The notes under the pieces are model-generated. The model did not search any database. It saw only the letters and a list, made by a program, of their open reading frames with translations, and was not told the DNA's origin. From the NCBI RefSeq assembly GCF_947497275.1, contig NZ_CANMFS010000002.1:310001-374000 (forward strand): DNA of 64,000 nt, written 5' to 3'. Positions 1 through 9,003 of the stretch are shown in pieces; the first letter of the stretch is position 1, and every line of letters begins with the position of its first letter. Source of the DNA: an uncultured Sulfitobacter sp. Lineage in GTDB: Bacteria; Pseudomonadota; Alphaproteobacteria; Rhodobacterales; Rhodobacteraceae. The position numbers and the translations under genes are program-made.

Positions 1-432
1 TTCACGTTGCCCGTTACCGGTGGCGGCTCTGTCACGCTGTCGGACCTGCCAGGCGCGCCGGTGGTTTTGTATTTCTACCCGCGTGACGACACGCCGGGTT
101 GCACCAGGGAAAGCGTGGGATTTTCCGACCGGCTGGCGGAGTTCGATGCCGCAGGCGTCAAGGTGTTCGGGATCTCGCGTGACACGATGGCCAAACACGA
201 CCGTTTCGCCGCCAAGCACGCGCTCGACGTGCCGCTCTTGTCTGACGAGGAAGGTTCGGTGACGCAAGACTACGGTGTCTGGGTCGAGAAGAACATGTAC
301 GGCAAAAAGTCGATGGGAATTGAACGGGCCACCTATCTGATCGACGATCAGGGAAATGTTGCGCGGATCTGGCGCAAGGTCAAAGTGGACGGGCATGTCG
401 ATGAAGTGCTTGAAGCGGCGCGCGCGCTGTGA
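1..432 (+). CDS. bcp: Thioredoxin-dependent peroxiredoxin, BCP/PrxQ type (5' end cut by window)
   Basis: The frame is open from the first base (F-T-L-P-V-T-G-G-G), which matches the usual BCP start region 'DFTLP', so only a few residues are missing. The TTG at position 7 is probably not the real start. The peroxidatic motif DDTPGCT is clear, followed by the thioredoxin-fold strands and an ATYLID core. The family reduces hydroperoxides in the cytoplasm using thioredoxin. The second (resolving) cysteine that many BCP proteins carry five residues after the first is absent here (GCTRESVGF), so this looks like a one-cysteine form. Its TGA stop overlaps the GTG start of the next gene, so the two are probably co-translated. 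Confidence 0.93.
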   Translation, partial: FTLPVTGGGSVTLSDLPGAPVVLYFYPRDDTPGCTRESVGFSDRLAEFDAAGVKVFGISRDTMAKHDRFAAKHALDVPLLSDEEGSVTQDYGVWVEKNMYGKKSMGIERATYLIDDQGNVARIWRKVKVDGHVDEVLEAARAL

Positions 433-1238
433 TCGCGCTGGCCCAGATGGCGGAAGCGGTGCTGCGCACGGCGGATGGCCGCGAAAAGACTGCCCTGTCG
501 CACGATTTTGCCGCGCAGTGGCGCAGTGCCCGCGCGGACGGCGGGATGCCCGAGATCGGGCGCGCCGATCCGCCGCTGCATCCCGCGCGGCCCGCCGCGC
601 CGCAACTGCTCAGCCCGCGCGATGTGCCGCGCCGGCGTCCGGGTACGCCAGAGGGGCGCATCGCGTTGCTGCATGCAGTCGCGCATATCGAGCTCAACGC
701 CGTCGATCTGCACTGGGACATCATCGCCCGGTTTACCGATACGAAGATGCCCATCGGTTTTTACGATGACTGGGTCAAGGCGGCGGACGAGGAATCCAAA
801 CATTTCAACCTGATGTGTGACTGCCTTGAAGCGGCGGGCAGCTTTTACGGTGCTTTGCCCGCCCATGCGGGCATGTGGCGGGCGGCCGAAGACACGGTCG
901 ATGACTTCATGGGCCGGCTTGCCGTGGTACCGATGGTTCTGGAGGCGCGCGGGCTGGATGTGACACCCGGTATGATCGAAGTGTTCAAACGTGCGAAAGA
1001 CGCAGGCGCCATCGCGGCGCTTGAGACGATCTATGCGGAGGAAGTCCACCACGTCGCGTACGGGTCAAAGTGGTTTCATTTTCTGTGCGGTCGCCACGAG
1101 CTTGACCCGACTGAGAAATTCCACGCCCTCGTGAGACAGTATTTTCACGGCCAGCTCAAGCCACCGTTCAACGAGGAAAAGCGTGCCGAGGCGGGGATTC
1201 CGCCGGATTTTTACTGGCCCTTGGCCGACAGCAGGTAA
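429..1238 (+). CDS. DUF455 family ferritin-like protein
   Basis: A 269-residue protein resembling the DUF455 family, which has a ferritin-like four-helix fold with possible di-iron ligands. Paired acidic/histidine elements are visible: AHIELNAVDLHWD, DEESKHF, and further on YAEEVHHVAYG. This EEVHH motif with the upstream E and H residues is what a ferritin-like metal site looks like. The protein has no signal peptide and should be cytoplasmic. The start is a GTG overlapping the stop of the peroxiredoxin gene, which suggests a two-gene operon tied to oxidative stress or iron. No substrate is known for the family; a tRNA-modifying MiaE-like role would be a guess. Confidence 0.85.
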   Translation: MIALAQMAEAVLRTADGREKTALSHDFAAQWRSARADGGMPEIGRADPPLHPARPAAPQLLSPRDVPRRRPGTPEGRIALLHAVAHIELNAVDLHWDIIARFTDTKMPIGFYDDWVKAADEESKHFNLMCDCLEAAGSFYGALPAHAGMWRAAEDTVDDFMGRLAVVPMVLEARGLDVTPGMIEVFKRAKDAGAIAALETIYAEEVHHVAYGSKWFHFLCGRHELDPTEKFHALVRQYFHGQLKPPFNEEKRAEAGIPPDFYWPLADSR

Positions 1239-1384
1239 AGAAGGTGCGCCAAGGCCCTGACATCGGCGGATTTTTGCCCATTTGCATCATTTTTCGGCAA
1301 CGAATCGTCCGGTGCGTCTCCGAGGGTTGCCCGATGAGTTCCCCCTAGATATTGCAATATTCCTAACAGAGGCATGCGGGACAC

Positions 1385-2737
1385 ATGTTTCTGTCAGAGG
1401 ACCAAGGGGATATAATAGACGTGCGAACACAGCTCGCGATTAAAACTCATGCCATTCTGGAAAAATACTTCCCGGAACGCCGCGTATTTCTCAAATCAGA
1501 CAACGATACCCGATTTATCCGTCTGCGACCCGCGACACAGCTGGTCGCCTTTGCCGGATCGGCAGCATTGGTCGCCTGGGCAATCATCGCCACCGCGATC
1601 GTGCTGATGGACAGCATCGGCGCAGGGAATTTCCGCGAACAGGCGAAACGCGATCAACGCACCTATCAGGCCCGGCTGAACGATCTGAGCGCACAGCGCG
1701 ACGGTCGCGCGGAAGAGGCTCTTGCCGCGCAGGAGCGTTTCAACGCAGCCCTCGCCCAGATTTCAGTGATGCAGTCCGAACTGCTCAATTCAGAGAACCG
1801 CCGCCGGGAGCTTGAGACCGGGATCGACGTGATCCAGACGACCCTGCGCGACACCATGAAGGACCGCGAAGCCGCGCGCACGCAGATCGCGGGCATGATG
1901 GACGAAGGTGGCGGCGCCGTTCAGGTCGCGGCCAGTACGGCCCCTGTCGAATTTCTGGCTGACGCGCTGTCGCGCACCGCAGCGGAGCGTGATCAGGTCA
2001 TCATCGACGCGCAGGATGCGCTGTTGCAGGCTGACGAGCTGACGCAGAAAATTACGCTGATGGAAGAACAGAATGACGCGATCTTTCGCCAGCTCGAAGA
2101 AGCGATGACCGTTTCCGTTGCGCCGCTGGACCGCATGTTCCGCGCCGCCGGCATGCCCACGGACCGGATCCTGAACACCGTGCGCAAGGGTTATTCCGGT
2201 CAGGGCGGTCCGCTTACACCGCTCAGCTTTACAACACGCGGGGAACAGCCGACGGTGGATACCCTGCGCGCCAATCGACTGCTTAACCAGATGGACAAGC
2301 TGAACCTGTACCGCATCGCGGCGGCCAAGGCGCCATTCGCGAATCCCGTGCAGGATTCGTTCCGCTTTACCTCGCAGTTCGGTTTTCGCCGCGACCCCAA
2401 GACAGGGGGCCGCCGGATGCACAGCGGCGTCGACTTTGCCGCAGGTATGGGCACGCCTCTCTATGCTACGGCGGACGGTGTTGTGACCCACGCCGGCTGG
2501 GGTTCAGGATATGGACGTCTGGTCAAGATTCAGCATGAATTCGGGATCGAAACCCGCTACGCACACATGTCGAAAATGCGTGTGAAAGTCGGGCAAAGAG
2601 TGTCGCGCGGTCAGCGGATAGGTGATATGGGTGCATCAGGACGGGTCACCGGCGTGCATCTTCACTACGAAGTGCGTGTGGGCGGGCAACCTGTCAATCC
2701 AATGATCTATATCAAGGCAGCAAACGATGTTTTCTAA
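1385..2737 (+). CDS. Membrane-anchored M23 (LytM) family metallopeptidase
   Basis: A 450-residue inner-membrane protein. It has a short cytoplasmic N-terminus, one transmembrane helix at about residues 52-75, a long coiled-coil-like stretch at about 80-260 rich in A, E, R and Q, and a C-terminal M23 domain at about 325-445. The zinc ligands of the family are present: HSGVDF (HxxxD) and HLHYE (HxH), with the intervening YAHMSK histidine. M23 enzymes cut peptidoglycan peptide cross-links in the periplasm. The gene overlaps the bactofilin gene by 11 bp. Coupled M23-bactofilin pairs are known to shape the cell wall in other proteobacteria, so a cell-shape role is likely. Confidence 0.93.
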   Translation: MFLSEDQGDIIDVRTQLAIKTHAILEKYFPERRVFLKSDNDTRFIRLRPATQLVAFAGSAALVAWAIIATAIVLMDSIGAGNFREQAKRDQRTYQARLNDLSAQRDGRAEEALAAQERFNAALAQISVMQSELLNSENRRRELETGIDVIQTTLRDTMKDREAARTQIAGMMDEGGGAVQVAASTAPVEFLADALSRTAAERDQVIIDAQDALLQADELTQKITLMEEQNDAIFRQLEEAMTVSVAPLDRMFRAAGMPTDRILNTVRKGYSGQGGPLTPLSFTTRGEQPTVDTLRANRLLNQMDKLNLYRIAAAKAPFANPVQDSFRFTSQFGFRRDPKTGGRRMHSGVDFAAGMGTPLYATADGVVTHAGWGSGYGRLVKIQHEFGIETRYAHMSKMRVKVGQRVSRGQRIGDMGASGRVTGVHLHYEVRVGGQPVNPMIYIKAANDVF

Positions 2738-3233
2738 GAGCAAAATAAACGATCCCGCGCCAAGCTCCGGTGATGCGAACAAGACCGCTTCGCCTGCGTC
2801 GCCTTCGACGCCTCCGGCGCCTGCGCAAAAGCAGAATGAATTCAAGGCCAGCGCGCCCAAGGCTAAGCCGCCGGCCTCGGTTCTGTCCGCAGATCTTCAT
2901 GTTACCGGCAACATGAAAACCACCGGCGACATCCAGGTCGAAGGCACGGTCGAGGGCGACATCCGGGCGCATCTGCTGACCATCGGCGAAACAGCCACGA
3001 TCAAGGGTGAGGTCGTCGCCGATGATGTGGTGATCAACGGCCGTATCGTCGGCCGGGTGCGCGGTTTGAAAGTGCGCCTGACATCTACCGCGCGTGTCGA
3101 GGGTGACATTATCCACAAGACCATCGCGATCGAAAGCGGCGCGCATTTCGAAGGCTCCGTGCAGCGCCAGGACGATCCGCTGAATCCGGGTGCGAAATCC
3201 GCACCGGCGCAAAAGCCCAACCCGGCGTCCTGA
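2727..3233 (+). CDS. Bactofilin family protein
   Basis: A 168-residue bactofilin (DUF583) protein. The proline- and alanine-rich N-terminal tail (about residues 1-50) is followed by a repetitive beta-helix of the type ITGxIxxEGxVEGD: residues about 56-150 show V-T-G-N, V-E-G-T-V-E-G-D, I-K-G-E-V and V-E-G-D-I. Bactofilins polymerise into cytoskeletal filaments at the membrane and position wall enzymes. The start lies inside the last codons of the M23 peptidase gene, so translation is probably coupled. A strong terminator follows 22 bp after the stop codon. Confidence 0.95.
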   Translation: MFSKSKINDPAPSSGDANKTASPASPSTPPAPAQKQNEFKASAPKAKPPASVLSADLHVTGNMKTTGDIQVEGTVEGDIRAHLLTIGETATIKGEVVADDVVINGRIVGRVRGLKVRLTSTARVEGDIIHKTIAIESGAHFEGSVQRQDDPLNPGAKSAPAQKPNPAS

Positions 3234-3255
3234 GCGACCGCATTTTGTTCACGCG

Positions 3256-3287
3256 AAAGCGCCGCAGGTTCTGTGCGGCGCTTTTTT
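3256..3287 (+). terminator. Rho-independent terminator after bactofilin
   Basis: An 11-bp perfect stem, AAAGCGCCGCA (3256-3266) against TGCGGCGCTTT (3274-3284), with a 7-nt loop and a T run. It closes the M23-bactofilin transcript. Confidence 0.9.
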
Positions 3288-3329
3288 GTTGCGTTCCGCT
3301 GACTGGCGGCAATCAGCGGCGAGACAAAG

Positions 3330-3355
3330 AAAAAGGCGCACCGCACCGGCGCGCC
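3330..3355 (-). terminator. Terminator for the cyclophilin pair (minus strand)
   Basis: Read on the minus strand, GGCGC (3355-3351) pairs with GCGCC (3339-3335), followed by TTTTTC. It lies 26 bp past the stop of the exported cyclophilin gene, so it should end the two-gene minus-strand transcript. Confidence 0.65.
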
Positions 3356-3380
3356 CTCTCTCATTCGGTTATGGCTGAGT

Positions 3381-3935
3381 TCAGTCGGTTACGGTCACCG
3401 ACTTCATGACGTCGGGGGCGCCGACGACCGCACCGTTCGGGCCGGTGCCGCGCTTGATCGCGTCGACCACATCCTGCCCGTCCGTGACCTTGCCGACGAC
3501 GGTGTATTGACCATTCAAAAACGGCGCTTCATCGAACATGATGAAAAACTGGCTGTTGGCGGAATCGGGGCTTTGCGCCCGTGCCATGCCGATCACACCT
3601 TTTTCGAACGGCAGGTCGGAAAATTCGGCCGCGAGGTCCGGCATGTCAGATCCGCCCGTCCCCGCACGGCGCATATCGTTGCCTACACGGCCATGTTCGA
3701 CATCGCCGGTCTGCGCCATGAAGCCGTCGATCACGCGGTGAAACACGACATCATCGTATGTACCATTCGCCGCCAGCGTGGTGATCCGTTCAACATGCTG
3801 CGGCGCTTTTTCCTCGAACAGATCGACGGTAACAGTCCCATTCGCCTCCCCCTCGATCACGATCTCGATGCCGGTGGCCCCCACTGGCAAGGCGAGACAT
3901 GCGGCACAGACCGCGCCTGTCAGAAGCTTATACAT
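3381..3935 (-). CDS. Periplasmic peptidyl-prolyl cis-trans isomerase (cyclophilin)
   Basis: A 184-residue cyclophilin with a Sec-type signal peptide (MYKLLTGAVCAACLALPVGATG, cleaved near residue 19-22). Cyclophilin signatures are FHRVIDGFMAQTGD, MARAQSPDSANSQFFI and FLNGQYTVVGKV. The catalytic arginine (FHR) and the QFFI core are present. It should isomerise X-Pro bonds in exported proteins. It is the second gene of a pair: its start overlaps the 3' end of the cytoplasmic cyclophilin gene by 8 bp. Confidence 0.93.
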   Translation of the reverse strand: MYKLLTGAVCAACLALPVGATGIEIVIEGEANGTVTVDLFEEKAPQHVERITTLAANGTYDDVVFHRVIDGFMAQTGDVEHGRVGNDMRRAGTGGSDMPDLAAEFSDLPFEKGVIGMARAQSPDSANSQFFIMFDEAPFLNGQYTVVGKVTDGQDVVDAIKRGTGPNGAVVGAPDVMKSVTVTD

Positions 3936-4434
3936 CTGCGGCTACCTTGACGCTGATCATGCGATCGGGGTTGGCCGGTGGCTCGCCCTTGGCGATGTTG
4001 TCCACATGGGCCATGCCGTCGATAACCAGACCGTAGACGGTGTATTCCCCGTTCAGGAAATCATTGTCCTTGAAGTTGATGAAGAACTGGCTGTTCGCCG
4101 AATTCGGATTGGCGGACCGCGCCGCCCCCAAGGAGCCGCGCGCGTGGGGGATCTTGGAGAACTCTGCGGGCAGATCGGGGTGCTCGGACCCACCTGTACC
4201 GGCGCGACCGGGGTTGTAGTCCTTTTCCATGTTGGCGTGCTGGACATCGCCAGTCTGCGCCATGAAACCGGGGATGACGCGGTGGAAGGCAACATTGTCG
4301 TAAGCACCTGCGCGGGCAAGCGTCTTCATCCGCTCGACGTGTTTCGGGGCGACGTCGGGCAGCAGTTCGATCGTCACGGTTCCGTCCTTGAGTTCCATCA
4401 GAATGGTATTTTCGGGGTCTTTGATCTCGGCCAT
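3928..4434 (-). CDS. ppiB: Cytoplasmic peptidyl-prolyl cis-trans isomerase (cyclophilin)
   Basis: A 168-residue cyclophilin without signal peptide. The motifs FHRVIPGFMAQTGD, SANPNSANSQFFINF and FLNGEYTVYG are diagnostic for the fold and active site. It lies directly upstream of, and overlaps, a closely related exported cyclophilin, which suggests a tandem duplication with one copy retargeted to the periplasm. A good ribosome-binding site (AGGAGC) precedes the ATG. The divergent pgk gene begins about 130 bp away across an AT-rich region that probably holds both promoters. Confidence 0.93.
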   Translation of the reverse strand: MAEIKDPENTILMELKDGTVTIELLPDVAPKHVERMKTLARAGAYDNVAFHRVIPGFMAQTGDVQHANMEKDYNPGRAGTGGSEHPDLPAEFSKIPHARGSLGAARSANPNSANSQFFINFKDNDFLNGEYTVYGLVIDGMAHVDNIAKGEPPANPDRMISVKVAADV

Positions 4435-4565
4435 TGGGCGCTCCTATTATTTTATTACTGTTTACCTAAGGTGCGCGGCAACATTTGCCAAGCGGGTCCA
4501 TTGACCCTCGGCGATATAACGGCAAAACAGCACCCGGAACCGACGTAACGACAAGGATGGCGGGC

Positions 4566-5759
4566 ATGGGCTGGAAATCACTCGATGATATGGAACTGCG
4601 CGACAAGCGTGTGCTGGTACGGGTCGACATCAACGTACCGATGGAGAACGACCGGGTCAGCGACACAACGCGGATCGAGCGGATCGTGCCGACCGTGCGC
4701 GACATCCTCGCCAAGGGCGGAAAACCGATGCTGATGGCGCATTTCGGACGCCCCAAGGGCAAGGTGAACCTCGACATGAGCCTGCGGCAGGTGCTTCCCG
4801 CGCTGCGCGACGCGCTGGCGTGCTCAGTCGCGTTCATTGAGACGCTCGACGGGGCCGAGAAGATGCCGGTCGAGGCGCAAGGCGCAGATGTGATCTTGCT
4901 GGAGAACATCCGATTCTATCCGGGCGAAGAAAAGAACGACCCCGCGTTCGCGGCGCGCATCGCCGCTTTGGGGGATGTCTATTGCAACGATGCGTTTTCC
5001 GCGGCGCATCGCGCACATGCATCCACCGAAGGGGTGGCCCACCACCTGCCCTCCTGTGCGGGCAGGCTGATGCAAGCAGAACTGTCGGCCCTCGAAGCGG
5101 CGCTGTCTACGCCGGAGCGTCCCGTAGGTGCGGTTGTCGGCGGTGCAAAGGTATCAAGCAAGATCGCGCTGCTTGAGAACCTCGTGAACCGGCTCGATCT
5201 GCTGGTGATCGGTGGGGGCATGGCAAACACATTTCTTGCGGCACAAGGCGCAAGACTGGGCGCGTCGCTGAGCGAACCTGATTTCTTCGAAGTCGCGCGG
5301 GATATCATGACGCAAGCGGAAGTTGCAGGATGCCGGGTGTTGCTTCCCGTAGACGGGTTGGTCGCGCGGGAATTCAAGGAAGGTGCGGATTACGCGGTTG
5401 TACAGCTTGGGGCAGACACGGTTCTCGATCCGGATCAAATGGTGCTGGATGCCGGTCCCGACAGCATCGCGTTGGTCCAATCCGCGTTCGACGGGCTGAA
5501 GACCCTGATCTGGAACGGACCGATGGGCGCGTTCGAAATCGCCCCTTTCGATACCGCGACTGTGGCTGCCGCACGTCATGCCGCCGCACGGACCCGCGAG
5601 GCTGCGCTGATCTCCGTCGCGGGCGGCGGAGATACGGTGTCTGCCCTGAACCAGGCCGGTGCGGCAGAGGATTTTACATATATCTCAACCGCAGGCGGCG
5701 CGTTTCTGGAATGGATGGAGGGCAAGACCCTGCCCGGCGTTGCGGCACTGGGCGGCTAG
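4566..5759 (+). CDS. pgk: Phosphoglycerate kinase
   Basis: A 397-residue protein with all Pgk signatures: [10 protein letters not shown] near the N-terminus, [33 protein letters not shown], and the C-terminal ATP-binding GGGDT with STAGGAFLE. It converts 1,3-bisphosphoglycerate and ADP to 3-phosphoglycerate and ATP in glycolysis, and runs in reverse for gluconeogenesis. I chose the ATG giving MGWKSLDDM, the usual start of this protein in relatives. It has AAGG 9 bp upstream. An in-frame ATG three codons earlier (4557) and one at 4485 are less likely. Confidence 0.96.
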   Translation: MGWKSLDDMELRDKRVLVRVDINVPMENDRVSDTTRIERIVPTVRDILAKGGKPMLMAHFGRPKGKVNLDMSLRQVLPALRDALACSVAFIETLDGAEKMPVEAQGADVILLENIRFYPGEEKNDPAFAARIAALGDVYCNDAFSAAHRAHASTEGVAHHLPSCAGRLMQAELSALEAALSTPERPVGAVVGGAKVSSKIALLENLVNRLDLLVIGGGMANTFLAAQGARLGASLSEPDFFEVARDIMTQAEVAGCRVLLPVDGLVAREFKEGADYAVVQLGADTVLDPDQMVLDAGPDSIALVQSAFDGLKTLIWNGPMGAFEIAPFDTATVAAARHAAARTREAALISVAGGGDTVSALNQAGAAEDFTYISTAGGAFLEWMEGKTLPGVAALGG

Positions 5760-5915
5760 CCCGGCAGCGAACGATACATGGCGTGCGTACAGTTTTTCCG
5801 CCGAAACGAATCGCGGGGGATTCCCATCGCGAATCGCCTGTGCCATAGTGGCATCATCACCCGCAAAGAGGTGGTTCGCGGGCAGCGTTTCATACAGGCA
5901 TATCGAGGCACATTC

Positions 5916-6206
5916 ATGAGCAGACCGGCATTCGGCCCCCTTCTCTTTTTCGCGATCGCATTTGCGTTGAGCCTCTATTTCACGTTCGCGGCCGTGCAGG
6001 GGGACTACGGGCTTTTCCGCCGTGCGGAAATCATCGGTGAAGCGAACGATCTGCGCGCCCAACTGATCGAAGTGCGCGCGGATGTGGCTCGGATGGAAAA
6101 CTTGACACAGCGGCTGTCGGACGACTATCTCGATCTTGATTTGCTCGATGAACAGGCGCGGCGCGTCCTAGGCATGGTGCGCGCCGACGAGATCGTTATC
6201 CGCTGA
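5916..6206 (+). CDS. ftsB: FtsB/DivIC-type septum formation initiator
   Basis: A 96-residue protein with one transmembrane helix at about residues 7-27, followed by a periplasmic coiled coil (LRAQLIEVRADVARMENLTQRL) and a C-terminal DLLDEQARRVLGMV element. This is the FtsB/DivIC pattern: a bitopic divisome protein that helps activate septal wall synthesis. The start is set by a GAGG ribosome-binding site 6 bp before the ATG; longer in-frame extensions upstream lack one. In alphaproteobacteria this gene commonly precedes the pyruvate dehydrogenase genes, as it does here. Confidence 0.88.
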   Translation: MSRPAFGPLLFFAIAFALSLYFTFAAVQGDYGLFRRAEIIGEANDLRAQLIEVRADVARMENLTQRLSDDYLDLDLLDEQARRVLGMVRADEIVIR

Positions 6207-6272
6207 TTTCGCGCAGTGCGAAACGCGGGCGCAGAACCCCTCTCGCCATCCCGTTTCGAATCCGGTAAGCTA

Positions 6273-6290
6273 TAGTTTAACGTTAAACTA
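6273..6290. promoter_or_regulatory. Perfect 18-bp palindrome upstream of pdhA (candidate operator)
   Basis: TAGTTTAACGTTAAACTA is perfectly self-complementary, AT-rich in a GC-rich background, and ends 43 bp before the pdhA start. The position suits a repressor or activator site for the pyruvate dehydrogenase operon. I cannot name the regulator. Confidence 0.55.
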
Positions 6291-6333
6291 TTTTGTGGCG
6301 CACCGCGCGCCGCACCACCGGGAGGATCGCCAT

Positions 6334-7353
6334 ATGGCCGCTAAAAAGCCCAGCGATAAAGCTGCGCCGTCGAATGTCTCTGCCGAAGAGCTCAAGGCGT
6401 ACTACCGTGACATGCTGCTTATCCGGCGGTTCGAGGAGAAGGCCGGACAGCTTTACGGTATGGGTCTGATCGGCGGTTTCTGCCACCTTTATATCGGTCA
6501 GGAAGCTGTTGTCGTGGGACTTGAGGCGACGGCAAAGGATGGCGACAGTCGCATCACGACCTACCGCGATCACGGGCACATGCTGGCCTGCGGCATGGAC
6601 CCCAACGGCGTCATGGCAGAACTGACCGGCCGGGAAGACGGGTATTCCAAGGGCAAGGGTGGGAGCATGCACATGTTCTCGAAAGAAAAGAAATTCTATG
6701 GCGGGCACGGGATCGTGGGGGCAAACGTGCCTTTGGGAGCCGGCATCGCGTTTGCCGACAAATACAAAGGCAACGACAACGTCACCTTCACCTACTTCGG
6801 AGACGGGGCAGCCAATCAGGGTCAGGTGTATGAGACGTTCAACATGTCCGCCCTGTGGAAATTGCCGGTGATCTTTGTGATCGAAAACAACCAATACGCG
6901 ATGGGCACTTCGCAGCAACGCTCGACTTCGAGCGCGGAGATCTGGGAGCGCGGCAAGGCGTTCGGCATCCCCGGCGAGGCGGTCGACGGGATGGACGTGC
7001 TGGCGGTGAAATCCGCTGGCGAGACGGCGGTCAAGCACTGCCGTGAGGGCAAGGGTCCCTATATCCTTGAGATCAAGACATACCGCTATCGCGGCCATTC
7101 GATGTCGGATCCGGCAAAATACCGCACGCGCGAGGAAGTGCAGAAGATGCGCGACGAGCGTGATCCCATCGAGGCGGTGCGCAACATGCTGCTGACCGGC
7201 AAGCACGCCTCGGAGGACGATCTCAAGGCCATCGACAAGGAAATCAAGGCCGTTGTCAACGACAGCGCCGAGTTTGCCAAGGACAGCCCCGAGCCGAGCC
7301 TCGATGAGCTTTGGACCGATATCTACGCCACAGAAATCCCGCAGGAGGCTTGA
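6334..7353 (+). CDS. pdhA: Pyruvate dehydrogenase E1 component, alpha subunit
   Basis: A 339-residue E1-alpha. It carries the thiamine diphosphate motif GDGAANQGQVYE...ENN (residues about 165-195), the phosphorylation-loop-like YRYRGHSMSDPAKYR region, and the substrate-channel motif GGSMHMF. With the beta subunit it decarboxylates pyruvate and acetylates the lipoyl arm of E2. The ATG at 6334 follows a strong GGGAGGA; the GTG at 6295 is an unlikely in-frame start. It is the first gene of the operon pdhA-pdhB-small gene-pdhC, and the palindrome just upstream is the obvious regulatory candidate. Confidence 0.97.
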   Translation: MAAKKPSDKAAPSNVSAEELKAYYRDMLLIRRFEEKAGQLYGMGLIGGFCHLYIGQEAVVVGLEATAKDGDSRITTYRDHGHMLACGMDPNGVMAELTGREDGYSKGKGGSMHMFSKEKKFYGGHGIVGANVPLGAGIAFADKYKGNDNVTFTYFGDGAANQGQVYETFNMSALWKLPVIFVIENNQYAMGTSQQRSTSSAEIWERGKAFGIPGEAVDGMDVLAVKSAGETAVKHCREGKGPYILEIKTYRYRGHSMSDPAKYRTREEVQKMRDERDPIEAVRNMLLTGKHASEDDLKAIDKEIKAVVNDSAEFAKDSPEPSLDELWTDIYATEIPQEA

Positions 7354-7356
7354 TCC

Positions 7357-8736
7357 ATGGCAACTGAAATTCTGATGCCCGCCCTGAGCCCCACGATGGA
7401 AGAAGGCACGCTGGCCAAGTGGCTGGTCAAGGAAGGCGATACCGTGTCGTCCGGCGATATCATGGCCGAAATCGAAACCGACAAGGCGACGATGGAGTTC
7501 GAGGCCGTGGATGAGGGCACCATCGGCAAGATCCTGATCGAAGCCGGAACCGAGGGCGTGAAGGTCAACACGCCCATTGCCGTCCTGCTTGAAGAAGGCG
7601 AAAGCGAGGACGACATCGAAAGCGCCAAGTCCGAGGCAGCCTCCGCCCCTGTCGCCGCCGACAAGGAGCAGTCATCGGAGACCGCACCTGCGGAAAGCAA
7701 GACCCATCCCGAGCCTGAGACGGATACATCGCCCGACTGGCCCGAGGGCACGACGCTCAAGCAGCAGACGGTGCGCGAGGCATTGCGCGACGGCATGGCC
7801 GAGGAAATGCGGCGGGACGAGACCGTGTTCATCATGGGCGAGGAGGTGGCCGAGTATCAGGGGGCGTACAAGATTACCCAAGGGATGCTGGATGAATTCG
7901 GCGCGAAACGCGTGATCGACACGCCAATCACCGAGCACGGCTTTGCCGGGATCGGTGTGGGCGCGGCGTTCGGCGGATTGAAGCCCATCGTCGAATTCAT
8001 GACCTTCAATTTTGCGATGCAGGCGATCGACCACATCATCAACTCGGCCGCCAAGACGCTGTATATGTCCGGTGGCCAGATGGGCGCGCCGATGGTGTTT
8101 CGCGGCCCAAACGGTGCGGCAGCGCGCGTCGGCGCCCAACACAGCCAGGATTATGCCGCGTGGTACATGCAGATCCCCGGTCTGAAAGTCGCAATGCCCT
8201 ATGCGGCCTCCGACTACAAAGGGCTGATGAAAACCGCGATCCGCGATCCCAACCCAGTGATCTTTCTCGAAAACGAAATCCTCTATGGCCGCTCTTTCGA
8301 CGTGCCCGAACTGGACGATTACACCGTGCCGTTCGGCAAGGCGCGCATCTGGCGCGAGGGCGACGATGTGACCATCGTGAGCTTTGGCATCGGCATGACC
8401 TACGCGCTCGAGGCGGCGGACAAACTGGCCGAGGACGACATCAAGGCCGAAGTGATAGACCTGCGCACCCTGCGTCCGATGGATACCGGCGCGATCCTCA
8501 AATCGGTCAAGAAAACCAACCGTCTGGTAACGGTCGAGGAAGGCTGGCCGCAGGGATCCGTGGGCAACTATATCTCTTCGGTGGTGATGCAGGAGGCGTT
8601 CGATTACCTTGATGCGCCGGTCATCTGCTGCACCGGCAAGGATGTGCCAATGCCCTATGCCGCGAACCTTGAAAAGCACGCGCTTGTCACCACGCAAGAG
8701 GTGATCGAGGCCGTCAAAACAGTCACCTACCGCTAA
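7357..8736 (+). CDS. pdhB: Pyruvate dehydrogenase E1 component, beta subunit, with N-terminal lipoyl domain
   Basis: A 459-residue protein. Residues 1-80 are a biotinyl/lipoyl domain with the lipoylation lysine in ETDKATME. An A/E/S/P-rich linker (about 85-130) leads to the transketolase-like E1-beta core ([53 protein letters not shown]) and the transketolase C-terminal domain. An extra lipoyl domain on E1-beta is characteristic of alphaproteobacteria. It starts 3 bp after pdhA, so co-translation is expected. Its lipoyl domain is almost identical at protein level to that of the downstream E2. Confidence 0.97.
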   Translation: MATEILMPALSPTMEEGTLAKWLVKEGDTVSSGDIMAEIETDKATMEFEAVDEGTIGKILIEAGTEGVKVNTPIAVLLEEGESEDDIESAKSEAASAPVAADKEQSSETAPAESKTHPEPETDTSPDWPEGTTLKQQTVREALRDGMAEEMRRDETVFIMGEEVAEYQGAYKITQGMLDEFGAKRVIDTPITEHGFAGIGVGAAFGGLKPIVEFMTFNFAMQAIDHIINSAAKTLYMSGGQMGAPMVFRGPNGAAARVGAQHSQDYAAWYMQIPGLKVAMPYAASDYKGLMKTAIRDPNPVIFLENEILYGRSFDVPELDDYTVPFGKARIWREGDDVTIVSFGIGMTYALEAADKLAEDDIKAEVIDLRTLRPMDTGAILKSVKKTNRLVTVEEGWPQGSVGNYISSVVMQEAFDYLDAPVICCTGKDVPMPYAANLEKHALVTTQEVIEAVKTVTYR

Positions 8737-8748
8737 GAGGCGCGCGAA

Positions 8749-9003
8749 ATGAAAGACAAGTTCGAATTCGACACCGCCCGAGACGCCTATGTCATGACGA
8801 TCGAGGAAGCCGGCACGCACCACCGTATCTCTGTCCCGCTGGACATGATTGCGGACGAACTGGGGCGAGATGCGGACGAGGCCGCGCATTTCGACTTTTT
8901 GCGCGCCAATTTTCCGCAGATCCTACAGGCCTGCATGGCCAAGCAAAGCGGCGGGATCGTGAAGGCTCCGTGGGGCCGTTTGATGATCGAGGAGATCAAC
9001 TGA
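8749..9003 (+). CDS. Small conserved-position protein in the pdh operon, function unknown
   Basis: An 84-residue protein between the E1-beta and E2 genes, 12 bp after the former and overlapping the latter by one base (TGATG). No signal peptide, membrane segment or cysteine cluster is visible apart from one cysteine near residue 62. The sequence is acidic in the middle ([15 protein letters not shown]). I do not recognise a family with certainty; there is a faint resemblance to DUF1488-type small proteins. The tight spacing argues that it is a real gene expressed with the complex, perhaps an assembly or regulatory factor, but this is inference. Confidence 0.7.
   Translation: MKDKFEFDTARDAYVMTIEEAGTHHRISVPLDMIADELGRDADEAAHFDFLRANFPQILQACMAKQSGGIVKAPWGRLMIEEIN

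Noticed and set aside
1349..1360. Palindrome ATATTGCAATAT upstream of the M23 peptidase gene
   Set aside because: Only 12 bp and AT-only apart from the centre; it lies close to the start codon but I have no evidence beyond symmetry.
4485..4565. N-terminal extension of Pgk
   Set aside because: The extra residues are not typical of Pgk and lack a ribosome-binding site; the start at 4566 fits the family.
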